Source: Mumia quercus (GTDB taxonomy: Bacteria > Actinomycetota > Actinomycetes > Propionibacteriales > Nocardioidaceae). From it: a stretch of DNA of 64,000 nt. Numbering within the stretch: position 1 is the first letter of the stretch; every line of letters begins with the position of its first letter. The notes under the pieces are model-generated. The model was not told where the DNA came from, searched no databases, and saw only the letters and a program-made list of their open reading frames with translations. This document shows, in pieces, positions 8,442-21,640 of this stretch. The DNA lies in NCBI RefSeq assembly GCF_025506335.1, contig NZ_JANZYO010000005.1, positions 124,001-188,000 of the forward strand, in the 5' to 3' direction. A program made the position numbers and the translations under genes.

Positions 8442-8822
8442 TCAGCGCCCGTCCACGGGCACGATCCGGTAGCCGAGCGGCATCAGCGAGATCGGCACCA
8501 TCTTGAAGTTGGCGATGCCGAGCGGGATGCCGATGATCGTCAGGCAGAGCGCGATCCCGCTCACGACGTGGCCGATCGCGAGCCAGATGCCCGCGAGCAC
8601 CAGCCAGATCACGTTGCCGATCATCGACGGCACGCCCGCCTGAGGATTGGGCTCCGTGGTGCGGCCGAAGGGCCACAACGCGTACGAGGCGATCCGGAAC
8701 GAGGCGATGCCCCAGGGGATGCCGATGATCGTGATGCAGAGCACCACCCCGGCGACCGCGTAGCCGATCGCGAGCCAGATCCCGCTGAGCACGAGCCAGA
8801 TGATGTTGAGGATCACGTTCAC
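8442..8822 (-). CDS. YccF domain membrane protein
   Basis: The 126-residue product consists of two similar halves, each with the pattern NxIWLVLxGIWLAIG followed by CxTIIGIPxGIA(S/N)F. That is the internal repeat of YccF proteins, inner-membrane proteins of unknown activity. GTG 8822 precedes the first repeat directly; longer open frame upstream overlaps lepA antisense and is not credible. It is divergent from lepA with only about 70 bases between starts. Confidence 0.85.
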   Translation of the reverse strand: MNVILNIIWLVLSGIWLAIGYAVAGVVLCITIIGIPWGIASFRIASYALWPFGRTTEPNPQAGVPSMIGNVIWLVLAGIWLAIGHVVSGIALCLTIIGIPLGIANFKMVPISLMPLGYRIVPVDGR

Positions 8823-8895
8823 CTCGCCATCGTAGGGACGGCGACCACGTACGCGTTCGGGAACGGGGCCGTGACATGGGAGGATGGGAGGCATC

Positions 8896-10770
<1,875 letters not shown>

Positions 10771-10885
10771 GCGCCTCTCTCGTCGTGAGGGGGAGCGGTC
10801 GGTCGGGGCCCGTGTCGCGGAAAGGTCTCGATTGCCCCTGGAGTGTGCCCGCAGTCACAGCGATCGCGTACGATTCTGGCCATCC

Positions 10886-10901
10886 CGTGATCCCCATCAC
10901 T
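10886..10901. promoter_or_regulatory. Crp/GlxR-type site upstream of the acyl-CoA ligase
   Basis: CGTGATCCCCATCACT contains GTGA-N6-TCAC, the inner core of the same consensus seen at 2055-2070. It lies 12 bases behind a TACGAT -10-like hexamer (10869-10874) and 34 bases before the ligase start, a position where binding would repress. The outer T and A of the consensus are not kept, so the match is weaker. Confidence 0.5.
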
Positions 10902-10934
10902 CCTACCAACTCCCAGCGATGAGGTGCACTCCTG

Positions 10935-12770
<1,836 letters not shown>

Positions 12771-12783
12771 TCCCCACGCGCAC

Positions 12784-12822
12784 GAGGAGGGGCCGTACCG
12801 CGACGCGGTGCGGCCCCTCCTC
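12784..12822. terminator. Strong hairpin after the acyl-CoA ligase
   Basis: GAGGAGGGGCCG (12784-12795) pairs with CGGCCCCTCCTC (12811-12822), and the enclosed ACCGC-GAC-GCGGT extends the stem to near the loop. It lies 13 bases after the stop codon. Confidence 0.85.
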
Positions 12823-12843
12823 ATGCTCCCGCGCAGTGGACCC

Positions 12844-12939
12844 CGGCAGGCGCACGCTGGGGTGCCCGACCGAAGCACCACCGACCCGACTCTGCACGCT
12901 CGGGTCGGTGCGGCTGCACTCGGGTACCCCAGCCTGTCG
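12844..12939. repeat. Long nested imperfect palindrome between two convergent genes
   Basis: Three paired segments are nested: CACCGACCCGA (12879-12889) with TCGGGTCGGTG (12900-12910); CTGGGGTGCCCGA (12857-12869) with TCGGGTACCCCAG (12920-12932); and GGCAGGC (12845-12851) with GCCTGTC (12932-12938). Unpaired internal loops separate them. It is separate from the terminator just upstream and lies just before the hemW stop. It may be a second, minus-strand terminator or a palindromic repeat element; I cannot tell which. Confidence 0.6.
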
Positions 12940-12959
12940 GAAGCGGGTGGTGCCCCCGG

Positions 12960-14192
12960 CTACGGCAGCAGGCGGCGTACGACCGCGTCGGCGAGCAGGC
13001 GCCCGGACAGCGTCAGGACGAGCGAGCCACGCTCGTCCAGCGGCGCGGGCTCGACGAGGCCTTCGGCCACGAGTCCGCCGACTGCGGCGCGCCCCGCCGC
13101 GTCGAGCCGCTCCAGCGGCATCCCGTCGCGCAGCCGTGACTCGAGCAGCACCTGCTCGACGCGTCGGGTCTCGGCGTCGAGCACCTCGCGACCGTGACCG
13201 GGCGAGACCCCTTCGGCGAGTCGCCTGGCGTACGCCGCAGGGTGCTTGACGTTCCACCAGCGGGTCCCGGCGACGTGGCTGTGCGCCCCCGGTCCGAAGC
13301 CCCACCAGTCCGCCCCGGTCCAGTAGAGCTCGTTGTGGCGGCAACGGGCCGCGTCGTCGCGCGCCCAGTTCGACAGCTCGTACCAGGAGAGCCCGGCGCC
13401 GCCGAGCTGCGCGTCCGCCGCGGCGTACATGTCGGCCATGAGGTCGTCGTCCGGCGCCGCGATCTCGCCACGTGCCACGCGGCGGGCGAGCGCGGTGCCG
13501 TCCTCGACGATCAGGGCGTACGCGCTGACGTGGTCCGGGTCGAGCGCGAGAGCGGTCTCGAGCGAGCGCTCCCAGTCCGCGAGCGACTCCCCGGGCGTGC
13601 CGTAGATGAGGTCCACGCTGACCTGCTCGAACCCCGCCTCGCGCGCCCACCGCACGACGTCGGGCAGCCGGGCGGGGTCGTGGGTGCGATCGAGGGTGGC
13701 GAGCACGTGCGGCACCGCGGACTGCATCCCGTACGAGACGCGGGTGAAGCCCCGCGCCCGCAGGGTCGCGAGCGACTCCGGAGTCACGCTGTCGGGGTTG
13801 GCCTCCGTCGTCGCCTCGTAGCCGTCGGCGAGGCCGAAGGTCTTGTCGAGCGCCTCCAGGATGCGTCCGAGGTCGTCGGAGGCGAGCAGCGTGGGCGTCC
13901 CGCCGCCGACGAACACCGTCTCGATCTCCGGCAGCGAGCGACCGGCACGCTCCAGGACCCGCGCCGCGAGATCGATCTCGGCGAGCACGGTGTCGGCGTA
14001 CGACTCGTGCGAGGCGCCCGGGCCGAGCTCGGAGGACGTGTAGGTGTTGAAGTCGCAGTAGCCGCAGCGGGTGACGCAGAACGGCACGTGGACGTACGCG
14101 CCGAACGGCGCCTCTCCGAGCTTCTCCAGGGAGCGGGTGGGGAGAGAGCCGTCGGTGGGGACTGCTTCACCCTCGGGCAACGTCGACGGCAT
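12960..14192 (-). CDS. hemW: Radical SAM heme chaperone / coproporphyrinogen-III-oxidase-like HemW
   Basis: HemW is a radical SAM protein that binds heme and is proposed to insert it into respiratory enzymes. The 410-residue product has the cluster motif [12 protein letters not shown] (CxxxCxxC) near residue 37, the [11 protein letters not shown] segment and the conserved GMQSA and [10 protein letters not shown] blocks. It lacks the extended N-terminus of true HemN. The ATG at 14192 sits six bases behind GACACT on the minus strand, so it is probably leaderless; the GGAGGT touching the ATG is too close to act. It is followed on the same strand by nothing until the convergent ligase. Confidence 0.92.
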   Translation of the reverse strand: MPSTLPEGEAVPTDGSLPTRSLEKLGEAPFGAYVHVPFCVTRCGYCDFNTYTSSELGPGASHESYADTVLAEIDLAARVLERAGRSLPEIETVFVGGGTPTLLASDDLGRILEALDKTFGLADGYEATTEANPDSVTPESLATLRARGFTRVSYGMQSAVPHVLATLDRTHDPARLPDVVRWAREAGFEQVSVDLIYGTPGESLADWERSLETALALDPDHVSAYALIVEDGTALARRVARGEIAAPDDDLMADMYAAADAQLGGAGLSWYELSNWARDDAARCRHNELYWTGADWWGFGPGAHSHVAGTRWWNVKHPAAYARRLAEGVSPGHGREVLDAETRRVEQVLLESRLRDGMPLERLDAAGRAAVGGLVAEGLVEPAPLDERGSLVLTLSGRLLADAVVRRLLP

Positions 14193-14237
14193 ACCTCCAG
14201 TGTCGCAGCCGCGCCCCAACCGGCCGGGCGCGGCGGC

Positions 14238-15083
14238 TCAGGTGGTGACGAAGTCGATGAGCTCCTCGACCCGTCCGAGCAGCGCCGGCTCGAGGTCGGC
14301 GTACGAGCGGACCGAGCCGAGGATGCGCTTCCAGGCGTGGGCGATGTCGGCCTGGCTGCGGTGGGGCCAGCCGAGGGCCTGGCAGATCCCGTGCTTCCAG
14401 GACATCTGGCGGGGAATGACCGGCCACTTCTCCAGCCCGAGGCGTTCGGGCTTCACGCCTTGCCACACGTCGACGTACGGGTGGCCGACGACGAGCACGT
14501 GCTCCTTGTACGGGCCGCGCACGACCGAGGCGGCGATCCGGGACTCCTTCGAGCCGGGCACGAGGTGGTCGACGAGCACGCCGAGCCGGCGACCGGGTCC
14601 GGGCTTGAACTGCGCGACCACCGACGGGAGGTCGTCGACGCCCTCGAGGTACTCGACGGCGACACCCTCGATCCGCAGGTCGTCGCCCCACACCTTCTCG
14701 ACGAGCTCGGCGTCGTGGCGGCCCTCGACGTAGATCCGGCTCGCGCGGGCGACACGGGCCTTCGCGTCGTGGACCGCGACCGAGCCCGATGCCGTCCGTG
14801 TCGCACGCGCGGGCGCCGCCGCGCGTGCGGGTGCGCTGAGGATGACCGGCTTGCCCTCGAGGAGGAAGCCTGGGCCCAGCGGGAACGTCCGCCGCTTGCC
14901 CCGCCGGTCCTCCAGCTCGACCGTCCCGAGGTCGCGGTCGGTGCGGGTGACCGCGCCGCAGAAGTCGGTGGTGACCTCCTCGAGCACCATCCCGACCTCC
15001 GCCTCGACCTCGGTGGAGCGACCCCGCTTGGGGACGCGCCAGTCGCCTGCGAGAACGTCGGAGCCGTAACGGTCGTGAGCCAC
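14238..15083 (-). CDS. DUF3097 family protein
   Basis: The 281-residue product belongs to an actinobacterial family of unknown function that usually sits next to hemW and hrcA, as here. It has an N-terminal DRYGSDVL motif (family start), a basic middle ([12 protein letters not shown]) and a C-terminal half with a TOPRIM-like look ([35 protein letters not shown]). That hints at nucleic-acid chemistry but proves nothing. GTG 15083 is chosen because TAGGTT ends seven bases upstream on the minus strand; a start at 15128 would run into the hrcA promoter side. Confidence 0.82.
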   Translation of the reverse strand: MAHDRYGSDVLAGDWRVPKRGRSTEVEAEVGMVLEEVTTDFCGAVTRTDRDLGTVELEDRRGKRRTFPLGPGFLLEGKPVILSAPARAAAPARATRTASGSVAVHDAKARVARASRIYVEGRHDAELVEKVWGDDLRIEGVAVEYLEGVDDLPSVVAQFKPGPGRRLGVLVDHLVPGSKESRIAASVVRGPYKEHVLVVGHPYVDVWQGVKPERLGLEKWPVIPRQMSWKHGICQALGWPHRSQADIAHAWKRILGSVRSYADLEPALLGRVEELIDFVTT

Positions 15084-15162
15084 GAGGAGCAACCTAGTCG
15101 AGGTGCTCGGCCCGGCGGGACGCCACACGCCGCCGGACCTCCACGATGCTGGCCGGGCTGGC

Positions 15163-15193
15163 TAGACTGGCACTCACGGCACACGAGTGCCAG
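15163..15193 (+). promoter_or_regulatory. hrcA promoter with CIRCE heat-shock operator
   Basis: CTGGCACTC-N9-GAGTGCCAG at 15167-15193 is a perfect dyad of the CIRCE type (TTAGCACTC-N9-GAGTGCTAA), with CTGG replacing TTAG symmetrically. The hexamer TAGACT (15163-15168) overlaps its left arm, so HrcA binding should block the promoter of hrcA-dnaJ. The start codon lies 23 bases further. Confidence 0.92.
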
Positions 15194-15215
15194 GCGCGCG
15201 AGAAGGGACAAGGCG

Positions 15216-16244
15216 GTGGAGGTCGTGCTCGACGAACGCAAGCTGGCGGTCCTGCGCGCGATCGTCGAGGACTACGTGGCGACGCGCGAGCCCGTCGGCT
15301 CCAAGACGCTGGTCGACCGGCACCAGCTCGGGGTGTCTCCGGCGACGGTCCGCAACGACATGGCGGTCCTCGAGGAGCAGGGCTTCATCGCCCAGCCCCA
15401 CACCAGTGCGGGCCGCATCCCGACCGACAAGGGCTATCGGCTCTTCGTCGACCGGCTCGCGTCCGTACGCCGCCTCAGCATCCCCGAGCGGCGCGCGATC
15501 GAGTCGTTCCTCGACGGCGCCGTGGACGTCGACGACGTGGTTCAGCGCAGCGTGCGGCTCTTGTCGCAGCTCACGCACCAGGTCGCCCTCGTCCAGTACC
15601 CGACCCTCACCCGCTCCACGGTGCGGCACGTCGAGCTCGTCCCGATGGACCGGGCGCGCGTCCTCGTCGTGCTCATCACCAGCTCGGGGCGCGTCGACCA
15701 GCGCATCGTCGAGCTGCCTGAGGAGCCCGGCGAGCACCTGCTCGGTGAGCTGCGCGGCAAGATCATCGCGGCCGCCGTCGGTCAGCGGCTCTCGGACGCC
15801 TCGACGACGGTCGCCGACCTCATCACGACCTTCCGCCCCGAGGAGCGCCCGATCGTGACCGCGGTGGTCGCCACGATGACGCGGGCGTTCTCCGACGAGC
15901 GCGCCGACGAGCGCGTCGCGGTCGGCGGCGCCGCCAACCTGGCGCGTTTCGGAGCCGACTTCGACACCTCCATCAAGCCGGTGCTCGAGGCGCTGGAGGA
16001 GCACGTGGTGCTGCTCAAACTCCTGGGCGAGGCGACGTCGCCGAGCCTGCTCACCGTGCGCATCGGCGCGGAGCAGCCGTACGAGGAGCTGTCGTCGACC
16101 TCGGTCGTCGCGACGGCGTACGGGAGCACGGACGAGCCGCTGGCGACCCTCGGCGTCGTCGGACCTACCCGCATGGACTATCCGGGCACCATGGCAGCCG
16201 TACGTGCCGTCGCCCGGTACGTCGGCCAGACCCTCAGCGATTGA
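15216..16244 (+). CDS. hrcA: Heat-inducible transcription repressor HrcA
   Basis: HrcA represses class I heat-shock genes by binding CIRCE. The 342-residue protein opens with a winged-helix domain ([26 protein letters not shown]) and the family hallmark [21 protein letters not shown], then the GAF-like dimerisation body. GTG 15216 (AAGG five bases before) and GTG 15225 are both possible; the second would start at LDERK, the common family start. The CIRCE element just upstream means it controls itself and dnaJ. Confidence 0.95.
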   Translation: MEVVLDERKLAVLRAIVEDYVATREPVGSKTLVDRHQLGVSPATVRNDMAVLEEQGFIAQPHTSAGRIPTDKGYRLFVDRLASVRRLSIPERRAIESFLDGAVDVDDVVQRSVRLLSQLTHQVALVQYPTLTRSTVRHVELVPMDRARVLVVLITSSGRVDQRIVELPEEPGEHLLGELRGKIIAAAVGQRLSDASTTVADLITTFRPEERPIVTAVVATMTRAFSDERADERVAVGGAANLARFGADFDTSIKPVLEALEEHVVLLKLLGEATSPSLLTVRIGAEQPYEELSSTSVVATAYGSTDEPLATLGVVGPTRMDYPGTMAAVRAVARYVGQTLSD

Positions 16245-16260
16245 GAACAGACAAGGACGC

Positions 16261-17403
16261 ATGAGCCAGGACTACTACGGGACCCTCGGGGTGAGCCGCG
16301 ACGCGACACCTGAGGAGATCAAGAAGGCGTACCGCAAGCTCGCACGCAGCCTGCACCCCGACGTCAACCCCGACCCGGAGGCGCAGGAGCGGTTCAAGAC
16401 GGTCACCGTCGCGTACGAGGTGCTGTCCGACCCCGAGAAGCGCGCGTTCTACGACCGCGGTGGCGACCCCCTCGGCAACTCCGCCGGCGGCGGCTTCGGC
16501 GCCGGGTTCTCGTTCAGCGACATCATGGACGCGTTCTTCGGCCAGCAGGCCCAGCGCGGCCCGCGCGGGCGTACGCGCCGCGGCAGCGACGCGCTGATCC
16601 GCATCTCGGTGCCGCTGGCCGACGCCGCGTTCGGCACGACCCGCGAGCTCAAGGTCGACACGGCCGTCGTGTGCGGCACCTGCCACGGCAACGGCTCGGC
16701 CGACGGGGCCGACCCCGTCATGTGCCAGACCTGCCAGGGCCACGGCGAGGTGCAGCACGTGCAGCGCTCGTTCCTCGGCGACATCCGGACGGCCCGGCCG
16801 TGCCCGACCTGCGGGGGTTACGGCTCGGTCATCGTCAACCCGTGCGAGGAGTGCTCCGGCGACGGCCGGGTCCGCGCCCGCCGCACGCTCACGATCAAGG
16901 TGCCGGCCGGTGTCGACACCGGAACCCGCATCCAGCTCACCGGCGAGGGCGAGGTCGGCCCCGGAGGGGGACCTGCCGCGGACCTCTACGTCGAGATCGA
17001 GGTCGAGCCGCACCAGGTCTTCACCCGGTCCGACGACGACCTCTACTGCGACGTACGGGTGCCGATGACCGCGGCGGCGCTCGGCACGCAGATCGACCTG
17101 CCGACGCTCGAGGCCGATGCCGACGTCGAGGGCGCTGAGCGCACGATCGGCTTCGACATCGCGGCCGGCACACAGTCCGGTGAGACCGTGACGATCCGTG
17201 GCCGTGGCGTGCCGCACCTGCGGGGCGTCGGTCGCGGCGACCTCAAGGTGAGGGTCGTCGTGGAGACGCCCACCAAGCTCGACGAGGCGCAGCGCGAGCT
17301 CCTCACGCAGCTGGCCGTGGCACGCGGCGAGGAGCGGGTCGACGCGGAGTTCGCCGCGCCGCACCGCGGCGTGTTCGGCCGGATCCGGGACGCGTTCCGC
17401 TGA
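16261..17403 (+). CDS. dnaJ: Chaperone protein DnaJ (DnaJ2-type)
   Basis: This co-chaperone stimulates the ATPase of DnaK and binds unfolded protein. In 380 residues I see the J domain with HPD (SLHPDVNPD near 35), a Gly/Phe-rich stretch ([12 protein letters not shown]), four zinc repeats ([32 protein letters not shown]) and the C-terminal beta domains. It follows hrcA by 16 bases and shares its CIRCE control. grpE and dnaK are not adjacent, so this is the second, hrcA-linked dnaJ common in actinobacteria. Confidence 0.95.
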   Translation: MSQDYYGTLGVSRDATPEEIKKAYRKLARSLHPDVNPDPEAQERFKTVTVAYEVLSDPEKRAFYDRGGDPLGNSAGGGFGAGFSFSDIMDAFFGQQAQRGPRGRTRRGSDALIRISVPLADAAFGTTRELKVDTAVVCGTCHGNGSADGADPVMCQTCQGHGEVQHVQRSFLGDIRTARPCPTCGGYGSVIVNPCEECSGDGRVRARRTLTIKVPAGVDTGTRIQLTGEGEVGPGGGPAADLYVEIEVEPHQVFTRSDDDLYCDVRVPMTAAALGTQIDLPTLEADADVEGAERTIGFDIAAGTQSGETVTIRGRGVPHLRGVGRGDLKVRVVVETPTKLDEAQRELLTQLAVARGEERVDAEFAAPHRGVFGRIRDAFR

Positions 17404-17494
17404 GGGCCGGTGAATTTCGTGGTCGCACGCGAGCCGCTGGGCCGCATACCATGGTCGGGTTCCGACCGAGCGAAGGAGAACTGCCCCCACGGGG

Positions 17495-18490
17495 GTGCCG
17501 ATGAGTACGCCTGAACCCTTGCAGCACACCGTCACGATCCCGGCGAGCATCCCGATGGTGGCGCTGCTCGGCCCCGCCGACGAGTTCCTCCGTCTGATCG
17601 AGTCGAGCTTCGACGCCGACGTGCACGTCCGTGGCAACCAGGTCTCCATCCGTGCGACGGCGGCCGAGTCGGCGCTGGTCGAGCGGCTCCTCGAGGAGCT
17701 GGTGACGATGATCCGGACCGGCCAGGGCCTGACGCCCGAGACGATCGAGCGCAGCATCGCGATCTTGCGGACCGAGACCGAGGAGCGTCCCGCCGACGTC
17801 CTCAGCCTCAACATCCTGTCCAACCGGGGCCGCACGATCCGTCCGAAGACGCTCAACCAGAAGCGCTACGTCGACGCGATCGACAAGCACACGATCGTCT
17901 TCGGGATCGGACCCGCCGGCACCGGCAAGACGTACCTGGCCATGGCGAAGGCCGTCCAGGCGCTGCAGGCCAAGGACGTCAACCGGATCATCCTCACGCG
18001 CCCGGCGGTCGAGGCCGGCGAGAACCTCGGCTTCCTCCCTGGCACGCTCAGCGAGAAGATCGACCCTTACCTGCGGCCGCTCTACGACGCGCTCCACGAC
18101 ATGCTCGACCCCGAGACGATCCCCAAGCTGCTCGCCGCCGGGACGATCGAGGTCGCCCCGCTGGCGTACATGCGCGGGCGGACGCTCAACGACGCGTTCA
18201 TCATCCTCGACGAGGCCCAGAACACCTCGCCCGAGCAGATGAAGATGTTCCTCACCCGGCTCGGCTTCGGGTCCAAGATGGTCGTCACCGGCGACATCAC
18301 GCAGATCGACCTGCCGGGCGGCACCCGCAGCGGGCTGCGGGTCGTGCGCGAGATCCTCGACGGTGTCCGCGACATCTCCTTCCCGACGCTGACGTCGGCC
18401 GACGTGGTCCGTCACAAGCTGGTGGGCCGCATCGTGGCCGCCTACGACGAGTACGAGGACGAGGGTCGTGAACGTCGACGTACTCGATGA
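17495..18490 (+). CDS. PhoH family ATPase
   Basis: PhoH-like proteins are RecA-fold ATPases; those next to ybeY are linked to ribosome maturation and RNA metabolism. The 331-residue product has an N-terminal KH-like segment and a C-terminal ATPase with Walker [11 protein letters not shown] (near 143), [17 protein letters not shown] and Walker [13 protein letters not shown]. The start is unsure: GTG 17495 and ATG 17501 are both about 13-20 bases behind AAGGAGAA (near 17474). The stop overlaps ybeY by 23 bases, so the two are translationally coupled. Confidence 0.92.
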   Translation: MPMSTPEPLQHTVTIPASIPMVALLGPADEFLRLIESSFDADVHVRGNQVSIRATAAESALVERLLEELVTMIRTGQGLTPETIERSIAILRTETEERPADVLSLNILSNRGRTIRPKTLNQKRYVDAIDKHTIVFGIGPAGTGKTYLAMAKAVQALQAKDVNRIILTRPAVEAGENLGFLPGTLSEKIDPYLRPLYDALHDMLDPETIPKLLAAGTIEVAPLAYMRGRTLNDAFIILDEAQNTSPEQMKMFLTRLGFGSKMVVTGDITQIDLPGGTRSGLRVVREILDGVRDISFPTLTSADVVRHKLVGRIVAAYDEYEDEGRERRRTR

Positions 18491-18947
18491 GTCGAGCTGG
18501 CGCGACGAGTCCGGGGAGCCGGTCGACGTCGAGCGCCTGACCCGCCTGTCGCGTTTCGTGATGACGCAGATGCGGCTGGCCCCCGCCACCGAGATGACGA
18601 TGATCGTCGTCGACCCGGGCACGATGGCCGAGTACAACGAGAAGTGGATGGACAAGAAGGGACCGACCGACGTCCTGTCCTTCCCGATGGACGAGCTGCG
18701 GCCCGGGTCCGACGACCTGGAGGCCGAGGAGGGCTACCTCGGTGACATGCTCTTGTGCCCCGAGGTGGCGGCCAAGGACGCGGCGTCCGAGGGACTGGTC
18801 GTGCGCGACCACCTCGAGCTGCTGACCGTCCACGGCATCCTGCACCTCCTCGGCTACGACCACGCCGAGCCCGAGGAGCACCAGGAGATGTTCGCCCTCC
18901 AGGACACGCTCCTCGCCCGGTGGCGTGAGGCGGAGCCCTCGCGATGA
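18468..18947 (+). CDS. ybeY: Endoribonuclease YbeY (rRNA maturation factor)
   Basis: YbeY is a metal-dependent RNase needed for 16S rRNA 3' end processing and ribosome quality control. The 159-residue protein carries the zinc site [11 protein letters not shown] near residue 125 and the preceding DVLSFPMDE segment; both are diagnostic. It starts with GTG inside the end of phoH and its stop overlaps the next start by four bases (ATGA), giving a tightly coupled phoH-ybeY-CNNM cluster. Upstream phoH likely acts in the same maturation path. Confidence 0.94.
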   Translation: MNVDVLDESSWRDESGEPVDVERLTRLSRFVMTQMRLAPATEMTMIVVDPGTMAEYNEKWMDKKGPTDVLSFPMDELRPGSDDLEAEEGYLGDMLLCPEVAAKDAASEGLVVRDHLELLTVHGILHLLGYDHAEPEEHQEMFALQDTLLARWREAEPSR

Positions 18948-20251
18948 CCATCGACGTCGCGTTGGTGGTCATCGCGGTCGCGCTCGTCGGCCTCGCCGGG
19001 CTGCTCGCCAGTGTCGACGCGGCACTCTCCACGTTCTCGAAGGCACGCGTGGACGAGCTCGTCGCCGAGGGGCGATCCGGCGCGACGCGCGTCGCGCGGG
19101 TCGTTCGCGATCCCGCGCCGTACATCAACACCGCCCTGCTGCTGCGCATCATCGCCGAGACAGGTGCGGTCGTGCTCGTCGCGGTGGTGTTCGCCCGCGC
19201 CATCGACGGGCTCTGGCAGCAGCTCCTGCTCGCCACGCTCGTGATGTCGGTCGTGTCGTACGTCGCGATCGGCGTCGGCCCTCGGACGCTCGGCCGCCAG
19301 AACTCCGAACGCGTCGCGCTGCTCTCCGCGGGGCTGCTCATCGCGATCACCCGCATCCTCGGGCCCGTCCCGCGCGTCCTCATCGCGATCGGCAACGCCC
19401 TCACGCCCGGCAAGGGGTTCCGCGAGGGGCCGTTCTCGTCAGAGGCGGAGCTGCGTGAGCTCGTGGATCTTGCCGAGCAGAGCGCGTTGATCGAGTCCGG
19501 TGAGCGGCAGATGATCCACTCCGTCTTCGAGCTCGGCGACACCGTCGTCCGCGAGGTGATGGTGCCGCGGACGGACGTCGTGTTCATCGAGCGCACCAAG
19601 AAGCTCCGCCAGGCGATGTCGCTGGCGCTGCGCAGCGGCTACTCCCGCATCCCCGTCACGGGCGACAGCCTCGACGACGTGGTCGGGATGGCGTACCTCA
19701 AGGACATCACGAAGCGCGTCTTCGACAACCGTGACGCCGAGGCGACGGAGCGCGTCGAGTCGGTGATGCGGCCCTGCCTGTACGTCCCCGACTCCAAGCC
19801 CGCGGCCGAGCTGCTGCGCGAGATGCAGGCACAGCGCACGCACGTGGCCATCGTCGTCGACGAGTACGGCGGCACGGCGGGCATGGTGACGATCGAGGAC
19901 ATCCTCGAGGAGATCGTCGGCGAGATCACCGACGAGTACGACGCCCCTCCCGACGACGTCGAGCACCTCGCGAACGGGTCGGTGAGGATCAGCGCCCGCT
20001 TCGACGTCGACGACCTCCAGGAGCTCTTCGGGGTCCCGATCGAGGACGACGACGTCGACTCCGTCGGCGGGCTCATGGCCAAGCACCTCGGCAAGGTCCC
20101 GATCGCCGGCAGCGAGGTGCTGCTGGACGGGTTGCGTTTCGTCGCGGAGGCGCCGCGGGGCCGCCGCAACCGGATCGGCACCGTGCTCGTCAGCAGGGAG
20201 GTCTCCGGCGGTGGCGCTGAGGAGTCCGTCGGCGCGAGTGCGTCGGGCTGA
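18944..20251 (+). CDS. CNNM/CBS-domain membrane protein (HlyC/CorC family)
   Basis: The 435-residue product has an N-terminal CNNM transmembrane domain (several hydrophobic helices up to about residue 150), a pair of CBS domains (VREVMVPRTDVVFIERTKK ... THVAIVVDEYGGTAGMVTIED) and a C-terminal CorC/HlyC domain (GSVRISARFDVDDLQELFG). Such proteins are linked to magnesium and cobalt homeostasis; the hemolysin name is historical. It is coupled to ybeY by a four-base overlap. The product is one of the standard neighbours of era. Confidence 0.9.
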   Translation: MTIDVALVVIAVALVGLAGLLASVDAALSTFSKARVDELVAEGRSGATRVARVVRDPAPYINTALLLRIIAETGAVVLVAVVFARAIDGLWQQLLLATLVMSVVSYVAIGVGPRTLGRQNSERVALLSAGLLIAITRILGPVPRVLIAIGNALTPGKGFREGPFSSEAELRELVDLAEQSALIESGERQMIHSVFELGDTVVREVMVPRTDVVFIERTKKLRQAMSLALRSGYSRIPVTGDSLDDVVGMAYLKDITKRVFDNRDAEATERVESVMRPCLYVPDSKPAAELLREMQAQRTHVAIVVDEYGGTAGMVTIEDILEEIVGEITDEYDAPPDDVEHLANGSVRISARFDVDDLQELFGVPIEDDDVDSVGGLMAKHLGKVPIAGSEVLLDGLRFVAEAPRGRRNRIGTVLVSREVSGGGAEESVGASASG

Positions 20252-20275
20252 GTGAGCGCCGATACCCTGGACGGC

Positions 20276-20632
20276 ATGGTTTCCGCACCCCTCACCGTCG
20301 ACGACCCGGAGGACCGCAAGATCCTCACCCTCGCCCGCGCGACGCGTGCGAGGACCCGCGCGCCCGAAGGCGCGTCGGTTCGCGACCAGGACGGCCGTAC
20401 GTACGCGGCGGCGACGGTCGCGCTGCCGTCGTTCTCGGTGACGGCACTCCAGCTGGCGGTGGCGATGGCCGTGTCCTCGGGCGCGACCGGTCTGGAGGCG
20501 GCGGCGCTGAGCACCGACGGGGAGGGCGTGAGCGACGTCGACCTGGCAGCGGTGCGCGACCTCGCTGGTCCCGGCGTCCCGGTCCTCGTGGCCGACGCGC
20601 AAGGCACGCCGCACACGCGGGTCGCCTCGTGA
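20276..20632 (+). CDS. Cytidine-deaminase-like protein lacking zinc ligands
   Basis: This 118-residue product sits in the slot between the CNNM gene and era where actinobacteria often carry a cytidine-deaminase homologue. It keeps fold-like features (DRKILTLARATRARTRAPEGA, a DGRTYAAATVALPSFSVTALQLAVAMA helix). However, it has no Cys at all and only one His (near the C-terminus), so the HAE and PCxxC zinc site is absent. It cannot be a normal deaminase. ATG 20276 follows TACCCT by seven bases (leaderless); a GTG at 20252 is in frame. Its stop overlaps the era start (GTGA). Confidence 0.75.
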   Translation: MVSAPLTVDDPEDRKILTLARATRARTRAPEGASVRDQDGRTYAAATVALPSFSVTALQLAVAMAVSSGATGLEAAALSTDGEGVSDVDLAAVRDLAGPGVPVLVADAQGTPHTRVAS

Positions 20633-21546
20633 GCGGCTTCCGGTCGGGCTTCGCCTGCTTCGTCGGGCGTCCGAACGCCGGCAAGTCGACGCTGACCAAC
20701 GCGCTCGTCGGTGAGAAGGTCGCGATCACGTCGTCGCGTCCGCAGACGACGCGCCACGTGATCCGCGGTCTGGTCCACCGGCCCGACGGGCAGCTCGTGC
20801 TCGTCGACACCCCGGGCCTGCACCGCCCCCGCACCCTGCTGGGCGAGCGCCTCAACGATCTCGTCCGCAGCACCTGGGCCGAGGTCGACGTGATCGGCGT
20901 CTGCCTGCCCGCCGACCAGCGGATCGGCCCTGGCGACCGCTACCTCATCGGCGAGCTCGCCAAGATCCGGCGCACCCCGATGCTGGCGCTGGCCACCAAG
21001 TCGGACAAGGTCGCACCGGAGCGTCTCGTCGAGCACCTCGCCTCCATCGCCGCGACCGGGGACGAGCTCGGCGTGGAGTGGGCGCACGTCGTACCCGTCT
21101 CGGCGGTTTCGGGGTATCAGGTCGAGCACCTGCGCGACCTCCTGATCGCCGAGCTGCCCGAAGGCGTCCCGCTGTACCCGGAGGGCCACCTCACCGACGA
21201 GCCGGAGGAGACGCTGGTCGCCGAGGTGATCCGCGAGGCCTCGCTGGAGGGCGTACGCGACGAGCTTCCGCACTCCATCGCCGTCGTCGTCGAGGAGATG
21301 GTCCCGCGCGAGGACCGCCCTGAGGACAAGCCCCTCGTCGACGTGCGGGCGACCATCTTCGTCGAGCGCGACAGCCAGAAGGGCATCGTGATCGGCAAGG
21401 GGGGTTCGCGCCTGCGCCAGATCGGGTCGGACTCACGCGGCCAGATCGAGCGGATCCTCGGGACGCCGGTGTTCCTGGACCTGCGCGTCAAGGTCGCCAA
21501 GGACTGGCAGCGCGATCCCAAGCAGCTGCGCCGCCTCGGCTTCTGA
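20629..21546 (+). CDS. era: GTPase Era (16S rRNA-binding)
   Basis: Era couples 16S rRNA processing with growth. The 305-residue protein has G1 GRPNAGKSTL, G3 DTPG, G4 (TKSD) in the N-terminal GTPase domain and a C-terminal KH domain with IGKGGSRLRQIG. It starts with GTG 20629, overlapping the stop of the deaminase-like gene. The usual downstream partner recO lies 14.5 kb away instead of next door, so the region beyond era is an insertion or rearrangement. Confidence 0.96.
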   Translation: MSGFRSGFACFVGRPNAGKSTLTNALVGEKVAITSSRPQTTRHVIRGLVHRPDGQLVLVDTPGLHRPRTLLGERLNDLVRSTWAEVDVIGVCLPADQRIGPGDRYLIGELAKIRRTPMLALATKSDKVAPERLVEHLASIAATGDELGVEWAHVVPVSAVSGYQVEHLRDLLIAELPEGVPLYPEGHLTDEPEETLVAEVIREASLEGVRDELPHSIAVVVEEMVPREDRPEDKPLVDVRATIFVERDSQKGIVIGKGGSRLRQIGSDSRGQIERILGTPVFLDLRVKVAKDWQRDPKQLRRLGF

Positions 21547-21640
21547 CGCTCGCGAGCCACCGCGCGCACGCTCGCGAGCCACGCCTCTCGCGAGGGTGGC
21601 TGAGGTCTCTCGCGGGGGTGGTGGGGGTCTCTCGCGGGCT
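21545..21640. repeat. Five short TCTCGCGAG-type repeats after era, including a terminator-like hairpin
   Basis: The core TCGCG occurs at 21550, 21572, 21588, 21610 and 21632 (spacing 22, 16, 22, 22). The first two copies are the perfect palindrome GCTCGCGAGC and the later ones are CTCTCGCGAGG and CTCTCGCGGG. Copy three lies in a hairpin, AGCCAC-CCTC-TCGC-GAGG-GTGGCT (21577-21601), between the convergent era and lipoprotein genes, and probably ends both transcripts. Confidence 0.65.
21577..21601. terminator. Hairpin between era and the convergent lipoprotein gene
   Basis: AGCCAC (21577-21582) pairs with GTGGCT (21596-21601) and CCTC with GAGG inside, with loop TCGC and one bulged G. It lies 31 bases beyond the era stop and 38 bases beyond the end of the opposite gene. 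Confidence 0.65.

Noticed and set aside
13194-15215. Very long open frame upstream of and in frame with hrcA
   Set aside because: It runs antisense through hemW and the DUF3097 gene and across the CIRCE operator; only the part from 15216 looks like a known protein.
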